Source: Flavobacterium lutivivi (lineage in GTDB: Bacteria > Bacteroidota > Bacteroidia > Flavobacteriales > Flavobacteriaceae). Taken from it: 64,000 nt of DNA. The stretch lies in assembly GCF_014642275.1 (NCBI RefSeq), contig NZ_BMIM01000006.1, forward strand, positions 1-64,000, given 5' to 3'. The first letter of the stretch is position 1, and each line of letters starts with the position of its first letter. This document shows positions 44,775 through 52,660 of this stretch, in pieces. The notes beneath the pieces were generated by a model that ran no database searches, was not told the origin of the DNA, and saw only the letters and a list, made by a program, of their open reading frames with translations. Made by a program: the position numbers and the translations under genes.

Positions 44775-46280
44775 TTATTGAACGGCAAGTTGTGCATTTA
44801 TATTTCCGTAACCATATACATTACTTTTGTTAGGATATAAAGAGCCCGATTGTCTCATTTTTGTCAAGACCTGATCTCTTGTCCATGTTGGATGTGCCGA
44901 CCACACTAAAGCAGCAATACCTGCAGTAGTTGCAGTAGCTACAGATGAACCACCAACATAGTCAGTTTGGTTATCATAGTAGCTATCTACCGGAACTGTG
45001 TTGCCAGATGAAGCACGTTGCATGATAACTGTAAAATCAATTTTACTTCCTGTATGACACACATCACATGCTTGCATAGAACTTCCTTCTTTAACACCTG
45101 TAACAGCAACTGCTTCTGCCATCGAAGCTGGAAAAATTACTCCAACAAATGTGGTAAAACTTGTAGAAGTTCCACCAGCACAAAATATAAGTTTTCCTTT
45201 ACTATAAGCATATTTTATTCCATCTTCAATTTTACTCACAGAAAAAATATGTCCCATAGACATTGAAATAATTTTTACAGCTGTATTGTTACCAAGTGCT
45301 GTAAAAGCATTTTTAACACCATTTTGTTCATGATAACCATCTAATACAACATTAGAAGCTGCTCTATAGGTAACCAAATTTGCATTATAAGCAACTCCTA
45401 CTGGCAATCCGTTGTCATTTCTTGGTGCAGCTGCAACCGAAGCCATACTTGTTCCATGTCCACACAAGTCATTCACACCATCAGTAGTTGTGCTCCAAGG
45501 CCAAATAGAATCTACATAAACTCCATATTTTTTTATACTTCGTCCAGAAGAAACACCATCATTAAAACTCGTTCCCAACAATGTTTGATTTGGAGAAACA
45601 CCAGTATCTACTATACCTATTGTAATTCCTTGACCTGTTGCATAATTCCAAGCATTATTGATATTATGGAGAGGAAAATTCCATGGTAATTTAGCATTTG
45701 GCGTAATGGTAGTATAATCTGAAATGGCTAAAGTTGTCGCATCATAACCACAACCTGAACTCGTTGACGCTGAGTCTGATCTTTCTGTGCTTTGACCAAC
45801 GCTAAAATATTTGAAATCAGAAGGTTCTATATATCTTATGTATTTATTTTTTTGCAATGCTACTATGGTTTCTTGTTTTTCGATTACCACATCAACTTGG
45901 GTTAAAAACTCATCAGCTACAATCAAAAAATCCTTCTTTTCTTTTCTTTCATATTTTTCAATGATAGCTAATATTTGATTTTGAACAGAAGAACTATTCG
46001 TCATTTTTGAACGATCAAAATCGTTTTTATTATTTCCAAAACCAATGGTTAATATGTTTTGACCATGAACACTTGCACTCCAAATAAGATGTGCTGATGC
46101 ATTAACCCAACTAAAGTTTCCTGTAGATTGAATGGATTCGTCTATCTTGTTTTTTACTTCTTGAGCGGTTAAAGGATTTTTCTGAGCTTCGGGAATGGAA
46201 ATATTTTGCTCATTTTCTTCAGAACATGAAACAAAAACAATCGATAAAATTGCTAACAGTTTTAGTACATTTTTTGACAT
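44775..46280 (-). CDS. Subtilisin-like (S8) serine peptidase lipoprotein
   Basis: A 501-residue peptidase with a lipoprotein signal (LLAILSIVFVSC, cysteine 19) and a long propeptide-like region to about residue 190. The catalytic triad is D225 in GIVDTGVSP, H275 in LCGHGTSMASVAA and S446 in GGSSVATATTAGIAALVW. The serine motif has S-S-V-A in place of the usual T-S-M-A but keeps the nucleophile. Cysteines at 177, 273, 367, 405 and 408 are possible disulfides. Probably anchored to an envelope membrane and degrading extracellular or periplasmic protein. Confidence 0.92.
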   Translation of the reverse strand: MSKNVLKLLAILSIVFVSCSEENEQNISIPEAQKNPLTAQEVKNKIDESIQSTGNFSWVNASAHLIWSASVHGQNILTIGFGNNKNDFDRSKMTNSSSVQNQILAIIEKYERKEKKDFLIVADEFLTQVDVVIEKQETIVALQKNKYIRYIEPSDFKYFSVGQSTERSDSASTSSGCGYDATTLAISDYTTITPNAKLPWNFPLHNINNAWNYATGQGITIGIVDTGVSPNQTLLGTSFNDGVSSGRSIKKYGVYVDSIWPWSTTTDGVNDLCGHGTSMASVAAAPRNDNGLPVGVAYNANLVTYRAASNVVLDGYHEQNGVKNAFTALGNNTAVKIISMSMGHIFSVSKIEDGIKYAYSKGKLIFCAGGTSTSFTTFVGVIFPASMAEAVAVTGVKEGSSMQACDVCHTGSKIDFTVIMQRASSGNTVPVDSYYDNQTDYVGGSSVATATTAGIAALVWSAHPTWTRDQVLTKMRQSGSLYPNKSNVYGYGNINAQLAVQ

Positions 46281-46349
46281 ATCTATATTTTTTTAATATA
46301 ACATTTACGAATATACTAAATATTAGTTTTTATAATTAATTATTAATCA

Positions 46350-46374
46350 AAAAAAAACCACCCGAAGGTGGTTC
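46350..46374 (-). terminator. Terminator of acs
   Basis: AACCACC/GGTGGTT stem with four-base loop and a long T-run on the minus strand, about 20 bp past the acs stop. Confidence 0.85.
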
Positions 46375-46394
46375 AAAAGAATTATAAAGATTTG

Positions 46395-48302
46395 CTAAAT
46401 TTTCTCGTTTTTGATTTCATCAACTATTTCAGGGTTCAATAAAGTAGTTATATCGCCAAAATTACTAAAATCACCTTCTGCAATTTTTCTTAAAATTCTA
46501 CGCATAATCTTACCTGAACGTGTTTTTGGTAATCCGCTAACAAATTGAATTTTATCTAATTTGGCAATAGGTCCAACTTGATCAGAAATTAATTGGTTGA
46601 TTTCTTTTCTAAGGTTTTCATGATTTCTGTATTCGCCACTTTCTTTTAGAATAACAAATCCATAAAGTGCATTTCCTTTAATGTCATGAGGGAAACCTAC
46701 GATAGCACTTTCTGCAACTGCTGGATGCTCATTGATAGAATCTTCTATAGGAGCTGTACCAAGATTGTGACCAGAAACGATAATAACATCATCTACTCTA
46801 CCCGTAATTCTGTAATAACCTACTTCGTCACGTAATGCTCCATCGCCAGTGAAATATTTGCCAGGAAAAGCTGTAAAATAGGTTTCTTTGAATCGCTGAT
46901 GATCACCCCAAATACTTCTAGCCATACTTGGCCAAGGAAATTTTATACATAAACTTCCAGTAACTTGATTGCCTTCTATTTCGTTTCGTAACTCATCCAT
47001 TAGTACTGGTTGAATTCCTGGTAATGGCAGTGAAGCATAGGTAGGTTTTGTTGGTGTTACAAATGGTACTGGCGAAATCATAATTCCACCTGTTTCTGTT
47101 TGCCACCAAGTATCAACTAATGGGCAACGCTTTCCTCCTACGTGGTCATTGTACCAGTGCCAAGCTTCTTCGTTTATTGGTTCTCCTACCGAACCAATCA
47201 CTTTTAGAGAACTCAACGGAAAACGTTGAACATAATCTAAACTTTCTTTTGCTAATGAGCGAATAGCCGTTGGCGCTGTATAAAATTGATTGACTTTGTG
47301 TTTTTCTATTACTTCCCAAAATCTACTAAAATCAGGATAAGATGGAACACCTTCAAAAATTACTGTTGTAGCACCGTTGAGCAATGGTCCATATAAAATA
47401 TATGAATGTCCAGTAATCCAGCCAATATCAGCTGTACACCAAAACACATCATTTTCATCATAATTAAAAACATTTTTGAATGTATAAGCAGTATAAACCA
47501 TATAACCTGCTGTAGTATGCAACATTCCCTTTGGTTTTCCTGTAGAACCAGAAGTATAAAGAATGAATAAAGGATCTTCAGCATCCATGATTTCAGCTAC
47601 GTTATTTGGTATAGCTTCATCTAATAGTGGTTGCATCCAGAAGTCTCTTCCTTCTTTCATTTTAACGTCTGTATGGGTTCTTTTTACAACCAAAACTTTT
47701 TCTACACAAGGCGTTTTTTCTAAAGCCTCATCTACAATTCCTTTTAAATCAACCGATTTGTTTCCTCTAAAACTTCCATCAGATGTGATGACCATTTTAC
47801 ATTCACAATCATTTATCCTTGCGGCTACAGCCGAAGCAGAAAAGCCAGCAAAAACCACCGAATGAACTGCTCCTATTCTTGCGCAAGCCAATACTGCATA
47901 AGCTAAATCGGGAATCATAGGCAAATAGATACAAACTCTATCTCCTTTTGAAATACCTTGTTCTCTCAGAACGTTAGCCCATTTTGAAACATGAGCATAA
48001 AGTTCGTTATACGAAATGTGTTGTGATGGTTCATCGGGATTGTTAGGTTCAAATATAATGGCTGTTTTATCACCTCTTCTCGACAAATGTCTGTCGATGC
48101 AGTTTTTTGTAATATTTACTTTGGCATCAATAAACCATCTAAATTTTGCTTCTTGAAAATCAAAGTCAAATACTTTTTCCCATTTTTGGTACCAAGTAAA
48201 ATTTTCATCAGCTATTCTGTCCCAAAACTTTCTTGGTTCTCGAACAGATTTTTTATACATTTTGAAGTAATGTTCTAAATTTTGTATTTTGTAATAACTC
48301 AT
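46395..48302 (-). CDS. acs: Acetyl-CoA synthetase
   Basis: Activates acetate to acetyl-CoA through acetyl-AMP. At 635 residues it is full length. The adenylate motif LYTSGSTGKPKGMLHT, the WWQTETGG motif, FTGDGALRDEVGYYRITGRVDDVIIVSGHNLGT and the C-terminal regulatory lysine in PKTRSGKIMRRILRK are all present. A related enzyme (prpE) lies about 4 kb away on the same strand. A transporter-linked histidine kinase further along resembles the CrbS sensors that control acs in other bacteria. Confidence 0.96.
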   Translation of the reverse strand: MSYYKIQNLEHYFKMYKKSVREPRKFWDRIADENFTWYQKWEKVFDFDFQEAKFRWFIDAKVNITKNCIDRHLSRRGDKTAIIFEPNNPDEPSQHISYNELYAHVSKWANVLREQGISKGDRVCIYLPMIPDLAYAVLACARIGAVHSVVFAGFSASAVAARINDCECKMVITSDGSFRGNKSVDLKGIVDEALEKTPCVEKVLVVKRTHTDVKMKEGRDFWMQPLLDEAIPNNVAEIMDAEDPLFILYTSGSTGKPKGMLHTTAGYMVYTAYTFKNVFNYDENDVFWCTADIGWITGHSYILYGPLLNGATTVIFEGVPSYPDFSRFWEVIEKHKVNQFYTAPTAIRSLAKESLDYVQRFPLSSLKVIGSVGEPINEEAWHWYNDHVGGKRCPLVDTWWQTETGGIMISPVPFVTPTKPTYASLPLPGIQPVLMDELRNEIEGNQVTGSLCIKFPWPSMARSIWGDHQRFKETYFTAFPGKYFTGDGALRDEVGYYRITGRVDDVIIVSGHNLGTAPIEDSINEHPAVAESAIVGFPHDIKGNALYGFVILKESGEYRNHENLRKEINQLISDQVGPIAKLDKIQFVSGLPKTRSGKIMRRILRKIAEGDFSNFGDITTLLNPEIVDEIKNEKI

Positions 48303-48409
48303 TTCTTTTTAATTTGTTAATGTAAATATAACCATTATTAAAATTGAAAAAAGATATTTTTTGCTAATTACATATACATGCTTTTTGTGTAATACACAGA
48401 TTTGTAAGA

Positions 48410-49111
48410 TTATCGGATTATTTCACCATCTTTCATTTCTATAATTCTATCGCTTTTTCTAGCAAAATCATCATCATGAGTAACAGCAATAATGGTTTGT
48501 CCAAAGTCTTTGGTTAGCTCTTGAAAAATATCAAAAACTATATTCGTGTTTTTACTATCAAGATTTCCTGTAGGTTCATCACCCATTATTATTAGTGGAT
48601 CATTGATGAGTGAACGTGCAATCGCTACACGTTGTTGTTGACCGCCAGAAAGTTTGCTGGCTGGTTTCAATGCTTGGTCTTTTAGTCCTAGTATTTCTAA
48701 TTTATTATAGGCTTTCTCTTCAATCTCTTTTTCTGAAAGTTTACCAAGTTTCAAAGCTGGTATCATCACGTTTTGTAAGCATGAAAATTCGGGAAGTAAG
48801 TAGTGAAACTGAAAAACAAAACCAATTTTTTGATTTCTAATTTCTGCCAATTGATCTTTGGTTAATCCCGTCATGAGCTGTCCATCAATAAAAAGTTCTC
48901 CTTTATATTCAGTATCCATTGTAGAAAGTATATATAAAAGAGTTGACTTTCCACTACCCGATTTTCCTACCATTGAAAGAAACTCTCCTTTTTTTACATC
49001 AAAAGATATTTTTTTCAGCACCTGAAATTCAGTAGGCTGATAAAAGAATTTGTCAATTCCTTGAGTTTTTAGTATTGAGTTGTTAGTTATGAGTTGTTGT
49101 TTAATTGTCAT
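48410..49111 (-). CDS. LolD/MacB-type ABC transporter ATPase
   Basis: A 233-residue ATP-binding subunit with Walker A GKSGSGKST, the LSGGQQQRVAIARSL signature and Walker B LIIMGDEPTGNLD; it belongs to the LolD/MacB/FtsE group. With the permease and adaptor genes upstream it forms an ABC exporter. The first 13 residues (MTIKQQLITNNSI) come from a low-complexity repeat and seem foreign to the family, whose members usually start near the following ILKTQGIDKFF. Its start overlaps the four-helix-bundle gene by 11 bp. Confidence 0.9.
   Translation of the reverse strand: MTIKQQLITNNSILKTQGIDKFFYQPTEFQVLKKISFDVKKGEFLSMVGKSGSGKSTLLYILSTMDTEYKGELFIDGQLMTGLTKDQLAEIRNQKIGFVFQFHYLLPEFSCLQNVMIPALKLGKLSEKEIEEKAYNKLEILGLKDQALKPASKLSGGQQQRVAIARSLINDPLIIMGDEPTGNLDSKNTNIVFDIFQELTKDFGQTIIAVTHDDDFARKSDRIIEMKDGEIIR
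49061..49110. repeat. Low-complexity GAGTT(G/T)TTAGTTATGAG-type repeat, left copy
   Basis: Degenerate repeats of GAGTT/TTAGT words run into the start of the ATPase gene and encode its extra N-terminal residues. They match in inverted orientation the repeats at 49484-49628 on the other side of the four-helix-bundle gene. Confidence 0.55.
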
Positions 49112-49463
49112 CTTTATTCAGATTTAGCTGTGAAGTCTTTACTATTGAGGTAAGCATTTTTATTAATTCTTCGTTGAGACTTTTTATTTCTGCATAATCA
49201 AATGATATAACGTTTGAATATTTAAGTAATTCAATCCAATAGAGACTTTCCCTTGCTTCTTTTGATGAAATTGACATTTTTGCTACAAAATCTTTTTTTG
49301 AAACACCTGCTAAAGCTTCATTTACATTTGCACCTATGCTAGTAGCACTTTTTAGAAATTGTTTAGACATTACAAACTCTTTATTTTCAACTAACAACTT
49401 ATATAAATCAATAGACTTTTTTGCAAATTCAAATGATTTCATTTTCACAATACTTTCTTTCAT
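49101..49463 (-). CDS. Four-helix-bundle (S23/bvpD-like) protein
   Basis: A 120-residue all-helical protein of the four-helix-bundle family first seen in 23S rRNA intervening sequences. Typical motifs are FEFAKKSIDLYKLL, SKQFLKSATSIGANVNEALAG, KISSKEARESLYWIELLKYS and a last helix SLNEELIKMLTSIVKTSQ. The role of free-standing members is unclear. Here it lies between the permease and ATPase genes of an exporter, with repeat-rich sequence on both sides in inverted orientation, which suggests that it was inserted. It is in the operon orientation, so it is probably transcribed. Confidence 0.88.
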   Translation of the reverse strand: MKESIVKMKSFEFAKKSIDLYKLLVENKEFVMSKQFLKSATSIGANVNEALAGVSKKDFVAKMSISSKEARESLYWIELLKYSNVISFDYAEIKSLNEELIKMLTSIVKTSQLNLNKDDN

Positions 49464-49483
49464 ATAATTTTTTTTAAATTAAA

Positions 49484-49628
49484 CACTAAAACTAAATCAC
49501 TCATAACTCATAACTAAAAACTCATCACTTATCACTTGCAATAGTTGATTTGATAATTTAGTAATTTGTTGATTTGAGATTAAAAACTAATTACTAAAAA
49601 CTAAAAACTCACAACTCACAACTCATCA
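49484..49628. repeat. Low-complexity ACTAAAAACTCA-type repeat, right copy
   Basis: About 145 bp of degenerate words (ACTCATAACT, ACTAAAAACT, ACTCACAACT) fill the gap between the permease stop and the four-helix-bundle start. The segment around 49501-49525 is close to the reverse complement of 49061-49097. Confidence 0.6.
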
Positions 49629-50852
49629 CTATTTACGAAATATTTCTACAGGATCAACATTTGCTGCTTTTTTTGCTGGAATATATCCTGCAAAAAATGT
49701 TATCACTAACCCAATAATAGTTCCTTGAATAAACTTTTTCGTTTCATAATCTATTGGAAAATACCCAATATCGCCTCCAACATATACTTTTTTGAGTATC
49801 GTAATAAGAATTGTAGCTAAAAATATTCCTCCAATAACTCCCATGAGTCCTATTGAAACAGCTTGGGTAACAAATATTCTAATAACATCTTTTCCTTTGA
49901 AACCCATAGCTTTTAGTATGGCGATATCATTTATTTTCTGTGATACGGTCATGTTTAGAATGTTATAAATTCCAAAACCCGCAACAAGCAATATGGTCAG
50001 TGAAACAAAAGTGATAATCATTTTTCTCATTCTGTTGGCTGCCATGAGTGTTTCATTGGCTTGTTTCCATCCTTCGGCTTTGTAGCCTGTAATATTTTCA
50101 ATTTTTTTGGCAACGGTTTCTGCCTCTTCTGGATCATAAATGTTTACGTTGATATCAGTAATATAACTTGCTCCTTCTTTCAAAAGTTGTTGAGCTGATG
50201 CAATATTGATATACGATTTCGTTTTATCAATATTAGAATTATTGGTCTTAAAAATCCCTACGATTTTAAAATTTCTATTAATTCCTTTAGAAGAAGTCAA
50301 ATTGATATTATCATTGATGGATAAGTTCATTTTTTGCGAAATTCCACTACCAATTAAAATCCCATTAGGATTTGACTTTAAGGCATCAAAATCACCATCA
50401 ACCATAAATGACTTGATGTTATACATTTGGTTTGCCTCGTCTGGTTTTATACCAACAGCCAAACCAGATATTTGTGATTTTCCATTATTATAAAAAACAT
50501 TCGAAGTAACCTGAGGCGTAACAACGGTAACATCTTTTTGTTTTAAAATGGTTTCAATAACCAAATTTGGGTTTATAATTGTGTTTTTTACGGGAACAAC
50601 TTTTGGGTTTACTATTATTGGTGTTCCTTTTTCTTCGCTCAGCAATGGTTTGCTAATTTCATCGTCTTTATAAACCCTTATGTGTGATGTAGATTTGAAA
50701 AGTGAAGCATTCGAACTCTTATCGAAACCTACCATCATGCTGTTCATAAAAATATAAATAGACATGCCAAGAACTACACCCAAAACCGCTACAGCTGTGA
50801 GTTTTTTGTTGGAGAAAATATAAGTCTTAGCTATTACTGAATTGATGTTCAT
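49629..50852 (-). CDS. FtsX/MacB-type ABC transporter permease
   Basis: A 407-residue permease with the MacB/FtsX layout: one N-terminal helix (LTAVAVLGVVLGMSIYIFMNSMMVGF), a periplasmic domain of about 240 residues, then three C-terminal helices (about 283-305, 330-355 and 375-395). The FtsX motif DIAILKAMGFKGKDVIRIFVTQAVSIG is between the second and third helices. It lies downstream of the membrane-fusion adaptor gene, with which it should form an efflux or lipoprotein-type exporter powered by the ATPase gene beyond. Confidence 0.9.
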   Translation of the reverse strand: MNINSVIAKTYIFSNKKLTAVAVLGVVLGMSIYIFMNSMMVGFDKSSNASLFKSTSHIRVYKDDEISKPLLSEEKGTPIIVNPKVVPVKNTIINPNLVIETILKQKDVTVVTPQVTSNVFYNNGKSQISGLAVGIKPDEANQMYNIKSFMVDGDFDALKSNPNGILIGSGISQKMNLSINDNINLTSSKGINRNFKIVGIFKTNNSNIDKTKSYINIASAQQLLKEGASYITDINVNIYDPEEAETVAKKIENITGYKAEGWKQANETLMAANRMRKMIITFVSLTILLVAGFGIYNILNMTVSQKINDIAILKAMGFKGKDVIRIFVTQAVSIGLMGVIGGIFLATILITILKKVYVGGDIGYFPIDYETKKFIQGTIIGLVITFFAGYIPAKKAANVDPVEIFRK

Positions 50853-50855
50853 TAT

Positions 50856-50903
50856 TTTAGTGATTAGTGAATAGTAATTAGTGAAAAGTGATTATAAACT
50901 AAT
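50856..50903. repeat. Low-complexity TTAGTGATTAGTG repeat
   Basis: Degenerate copies of (T)TAGTGA words fill the short gap between the adaptor and permease genes. The same word family appears at 49484-49628 in the opposite orientation. Confidence 0.45.
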
Positions 50904-50910
50904 TACAAAA

Positions 50911-51996
50911 TCAAGGTTTTAAGGGTAAAAGAATATCATCTTGATTTACACCATCCAAAACTTCAACGTATTCCGTAGAGACAATTCCGGTTTTGATAAT
51001 TACATTTTCGTCTTTTCCTTTTACATTTACCTTGTTACCAAAGCCTACATAATTTCTTGGAACAAGCAAGGCATTTTTCTTTTCTCCAACTAAAATATTA
51101 GCTTCTAGCTGTGTGCCAAAAAGCGAATTATCTATCACATCATCAAAAGTTGCTTTGCATATAAACGATTGCGATTGCGTGTCAAAAGCTGCTAATATTT
51201 CTGAAATTTTTCCTTTCAAGACTTTGTTTTTATTGGTGTTGAGTTTTATAAATACTTGTTGCCCAAGTTTTACTTTGTCAATGCTATTTTCGTCAACATT
51301 CAATACAGCTTCTACTTTTTTCTGGTTAGCAATTATCGCAATGATGTCACCTTTTCTAACATAATCGCCATTGGTTTTAAGTTTTTTAATAACCGTTCCG
51401 CTTTCAGTAACTGTGATGTAATTATACTTTTTAAGTACAATATTGCTTTCCAGTTGACCTCTAGCAGCTATTTGTTGTTGTTTGGCTTGTTGTAAAACAT
51501 TTGCATATTGTTTCTTCAATCCGTTTAAACTAGATAATGAATTCTTAGCCGCAAGTTGTGCATTTTCATAGTCAACTTTGGAACCAATATTATTGAGTTG
51601 TAATCTTTCATAGCGTTCTGCATTTTTTTTGTCTTGCAAATATTTGCTTTCAGCATATTGAATGTTTTGTTCCAATTGTTGAAGTGCTGGCGCATAGGAA
51701 GTGATATTTTTATTTGAAATGGCTAATTGTTCCTCAGCCGTTTTTTCGTTGATATTATTGATTTTGTTGTCTATGGAAGCGATAGTATTGCCCTTAATAA
51801 CCATGTTTCCTACTTCAAAATTCACATCTTTCAAAACACCATCTGTTTGAGCGGTTAGATTATATGAATCATCCCATTCTAGTTGACCAGAAGCAAAAAC
51901 CAATTCTTTAATATCTTGATGTATAGGTGAAACCTCTTTGTTGTCTCCACACGAAATAAAGAAAATGGTGATGAGAAATAAAGTTATCTTTTTCAT
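50911..51996 (-). CDS. Periplasmic adaptor (HlyD/MFP) lipoprotein
   Basis: A 361-residue membrane-fusion protein with a lipoprotein signal (MKKITLFLITIFFISC, cysteine 16). A split lipoyl domain (GVLKDVNFEVGNMVIKGNTIASID ... GTVIKKLKTNGDYVRKGDIIAII) surrounds a coiled-coil hairpin at about 80-175, followed by the beta-barrel domain. It bridges the inner-membrane permease to an outer-membrane channel not encoded nearby. Its start overlaps the tetR stop by four bases. Confidence 0.9.
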   Translation of the reverse strand: MKKITLFLITIFFISCGDNKEVSPIHQDIKELVFASGQLEWDDSYNLTAQTDGVLKDVNFEVGNMVIKGNTIASIDNKINNINEKTAEEQLAISNKNITSYAPALQQLEQNIQYAESKYLQDKKNAERYERLQLNNIGSKVDYENAQLAAKNSLSSLNGLKKQYANVLQQAKQQQIAARGQLESNIVLKKYNYITVTESGTVIKKLKTNGDYVRKGDIIAIIANQKKVEAVLNVDENSIDKVKLGQQVFIKLNTNKNKVLKGKISEILAAFDTQSQSFICKATFDDVIDNSLFGTQLEANILVGEKKNALLVPRNYVGFGNKVNVKGKDENVIIKTGIVSTEYVEVLDGVNQDDILLPLKP

Positions 51997-52583
51997 GATT
52001 TTAATAAGTTTATCGTGGTATTCATTATGCTGTTTCCGTTAGTAATTAAATCGAGTTGAAATCCAGAGAATTTCCATTTTAGCATCATCATACGAAAACT
52101 TCCTATAATGATATGTACCATTTCTTCTGTGGTTAATGCTGTTTTTAAGATGCCTTCTTTTTTTCCTTCATCAATAATTGAACTTAAGAGTTGCAACTTA
52201 TAGTTGATGACTTTTAGGATAGATGCGTTAATTTTATCAGTTTCATTAAACAATCCTTCCGATAGAATAGCTATAATAAAATGTGGGTTTTGCTGAAAAA
52301 AAGTAAACTGACTGTTGAATATAGAAAGCAATTTTTCGCTCGAAGTTAGATTTGTATTTTCATAGATTGGTTGAAGACGTTCTTTTATGTTACTTTCCAA
52401 ATAATTGATTAATAACACAACGATGTCTTCTTTATTTCTGAAATGTCTATACAAGGCACTTTCAGAAAACCCTAATTCTATTGATAAATTCTTTGTAGTT
52501 AAACCTTTAACGCCTTTAGCCATCAGCAACTTTCCTGCTGCTTCTATGATTTCTATTTGCCTATTGGTGGTTATTTCTTGCAT
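51993..52583 (-). CDS. TetR-family transcriptional regulator
   Basis: A 196-residue regulator. The helix-turn-helix is in the N-terminus: IIEAAGKLLMAKGVKGLTTKNLSIELGFSESALYRHFRNKEDIV. The C-terminal ligand domain has no recognisable subgroup. It is the first gene of the exporter operon and overlaps the adaptor gene by four bases, so it probably represses its own operon and is released by an exported compound. That last statement is inference from arrangement. Confidence 0.92.
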   Translation of the reverse strand: MQEITTNRQIEIIEAAGKLLMAKGVKGLTTKNLSIELGFSESALYRHFRNKEDIVVLLINYLESNIKERLQPIYENTNLTSSEKLLSIFNSQFTFFQQNPHFIIAILSEGLFNETDKINASILKVINYKLQLLSSIIDEGKKEGILKTALTTEEMVHIIIGSFRMMMLKWKFSGFQLDLITNGNSIMNTTINLLKS

Positions 52584-52628
52584 GATTTATTAAGTTAGTG
52601 AACATTCACTCTGCAAAGATATCAATAA

Positions 52629-52654
52629 AAAGCCAATAGTAAACTACTGGCTTT
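52629..52654 (-). terminator. Terminator of prpE
   Basis: Stem AAAGCCA.TAGT with ACTA.TGGCTTT and a following T-rich stretch on the minus strand, 7 bp past the prpE stop. Confidence 0.75.
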
Positions 52655-52660
52655 AAAAAT

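Noticed and set aside
49101-49463. The four-helix-bundle gene as part of an rRNA intervening sequence
   Set aside because: No 23S rRNA sequence is present nearby; it is a free-standing member of the family.
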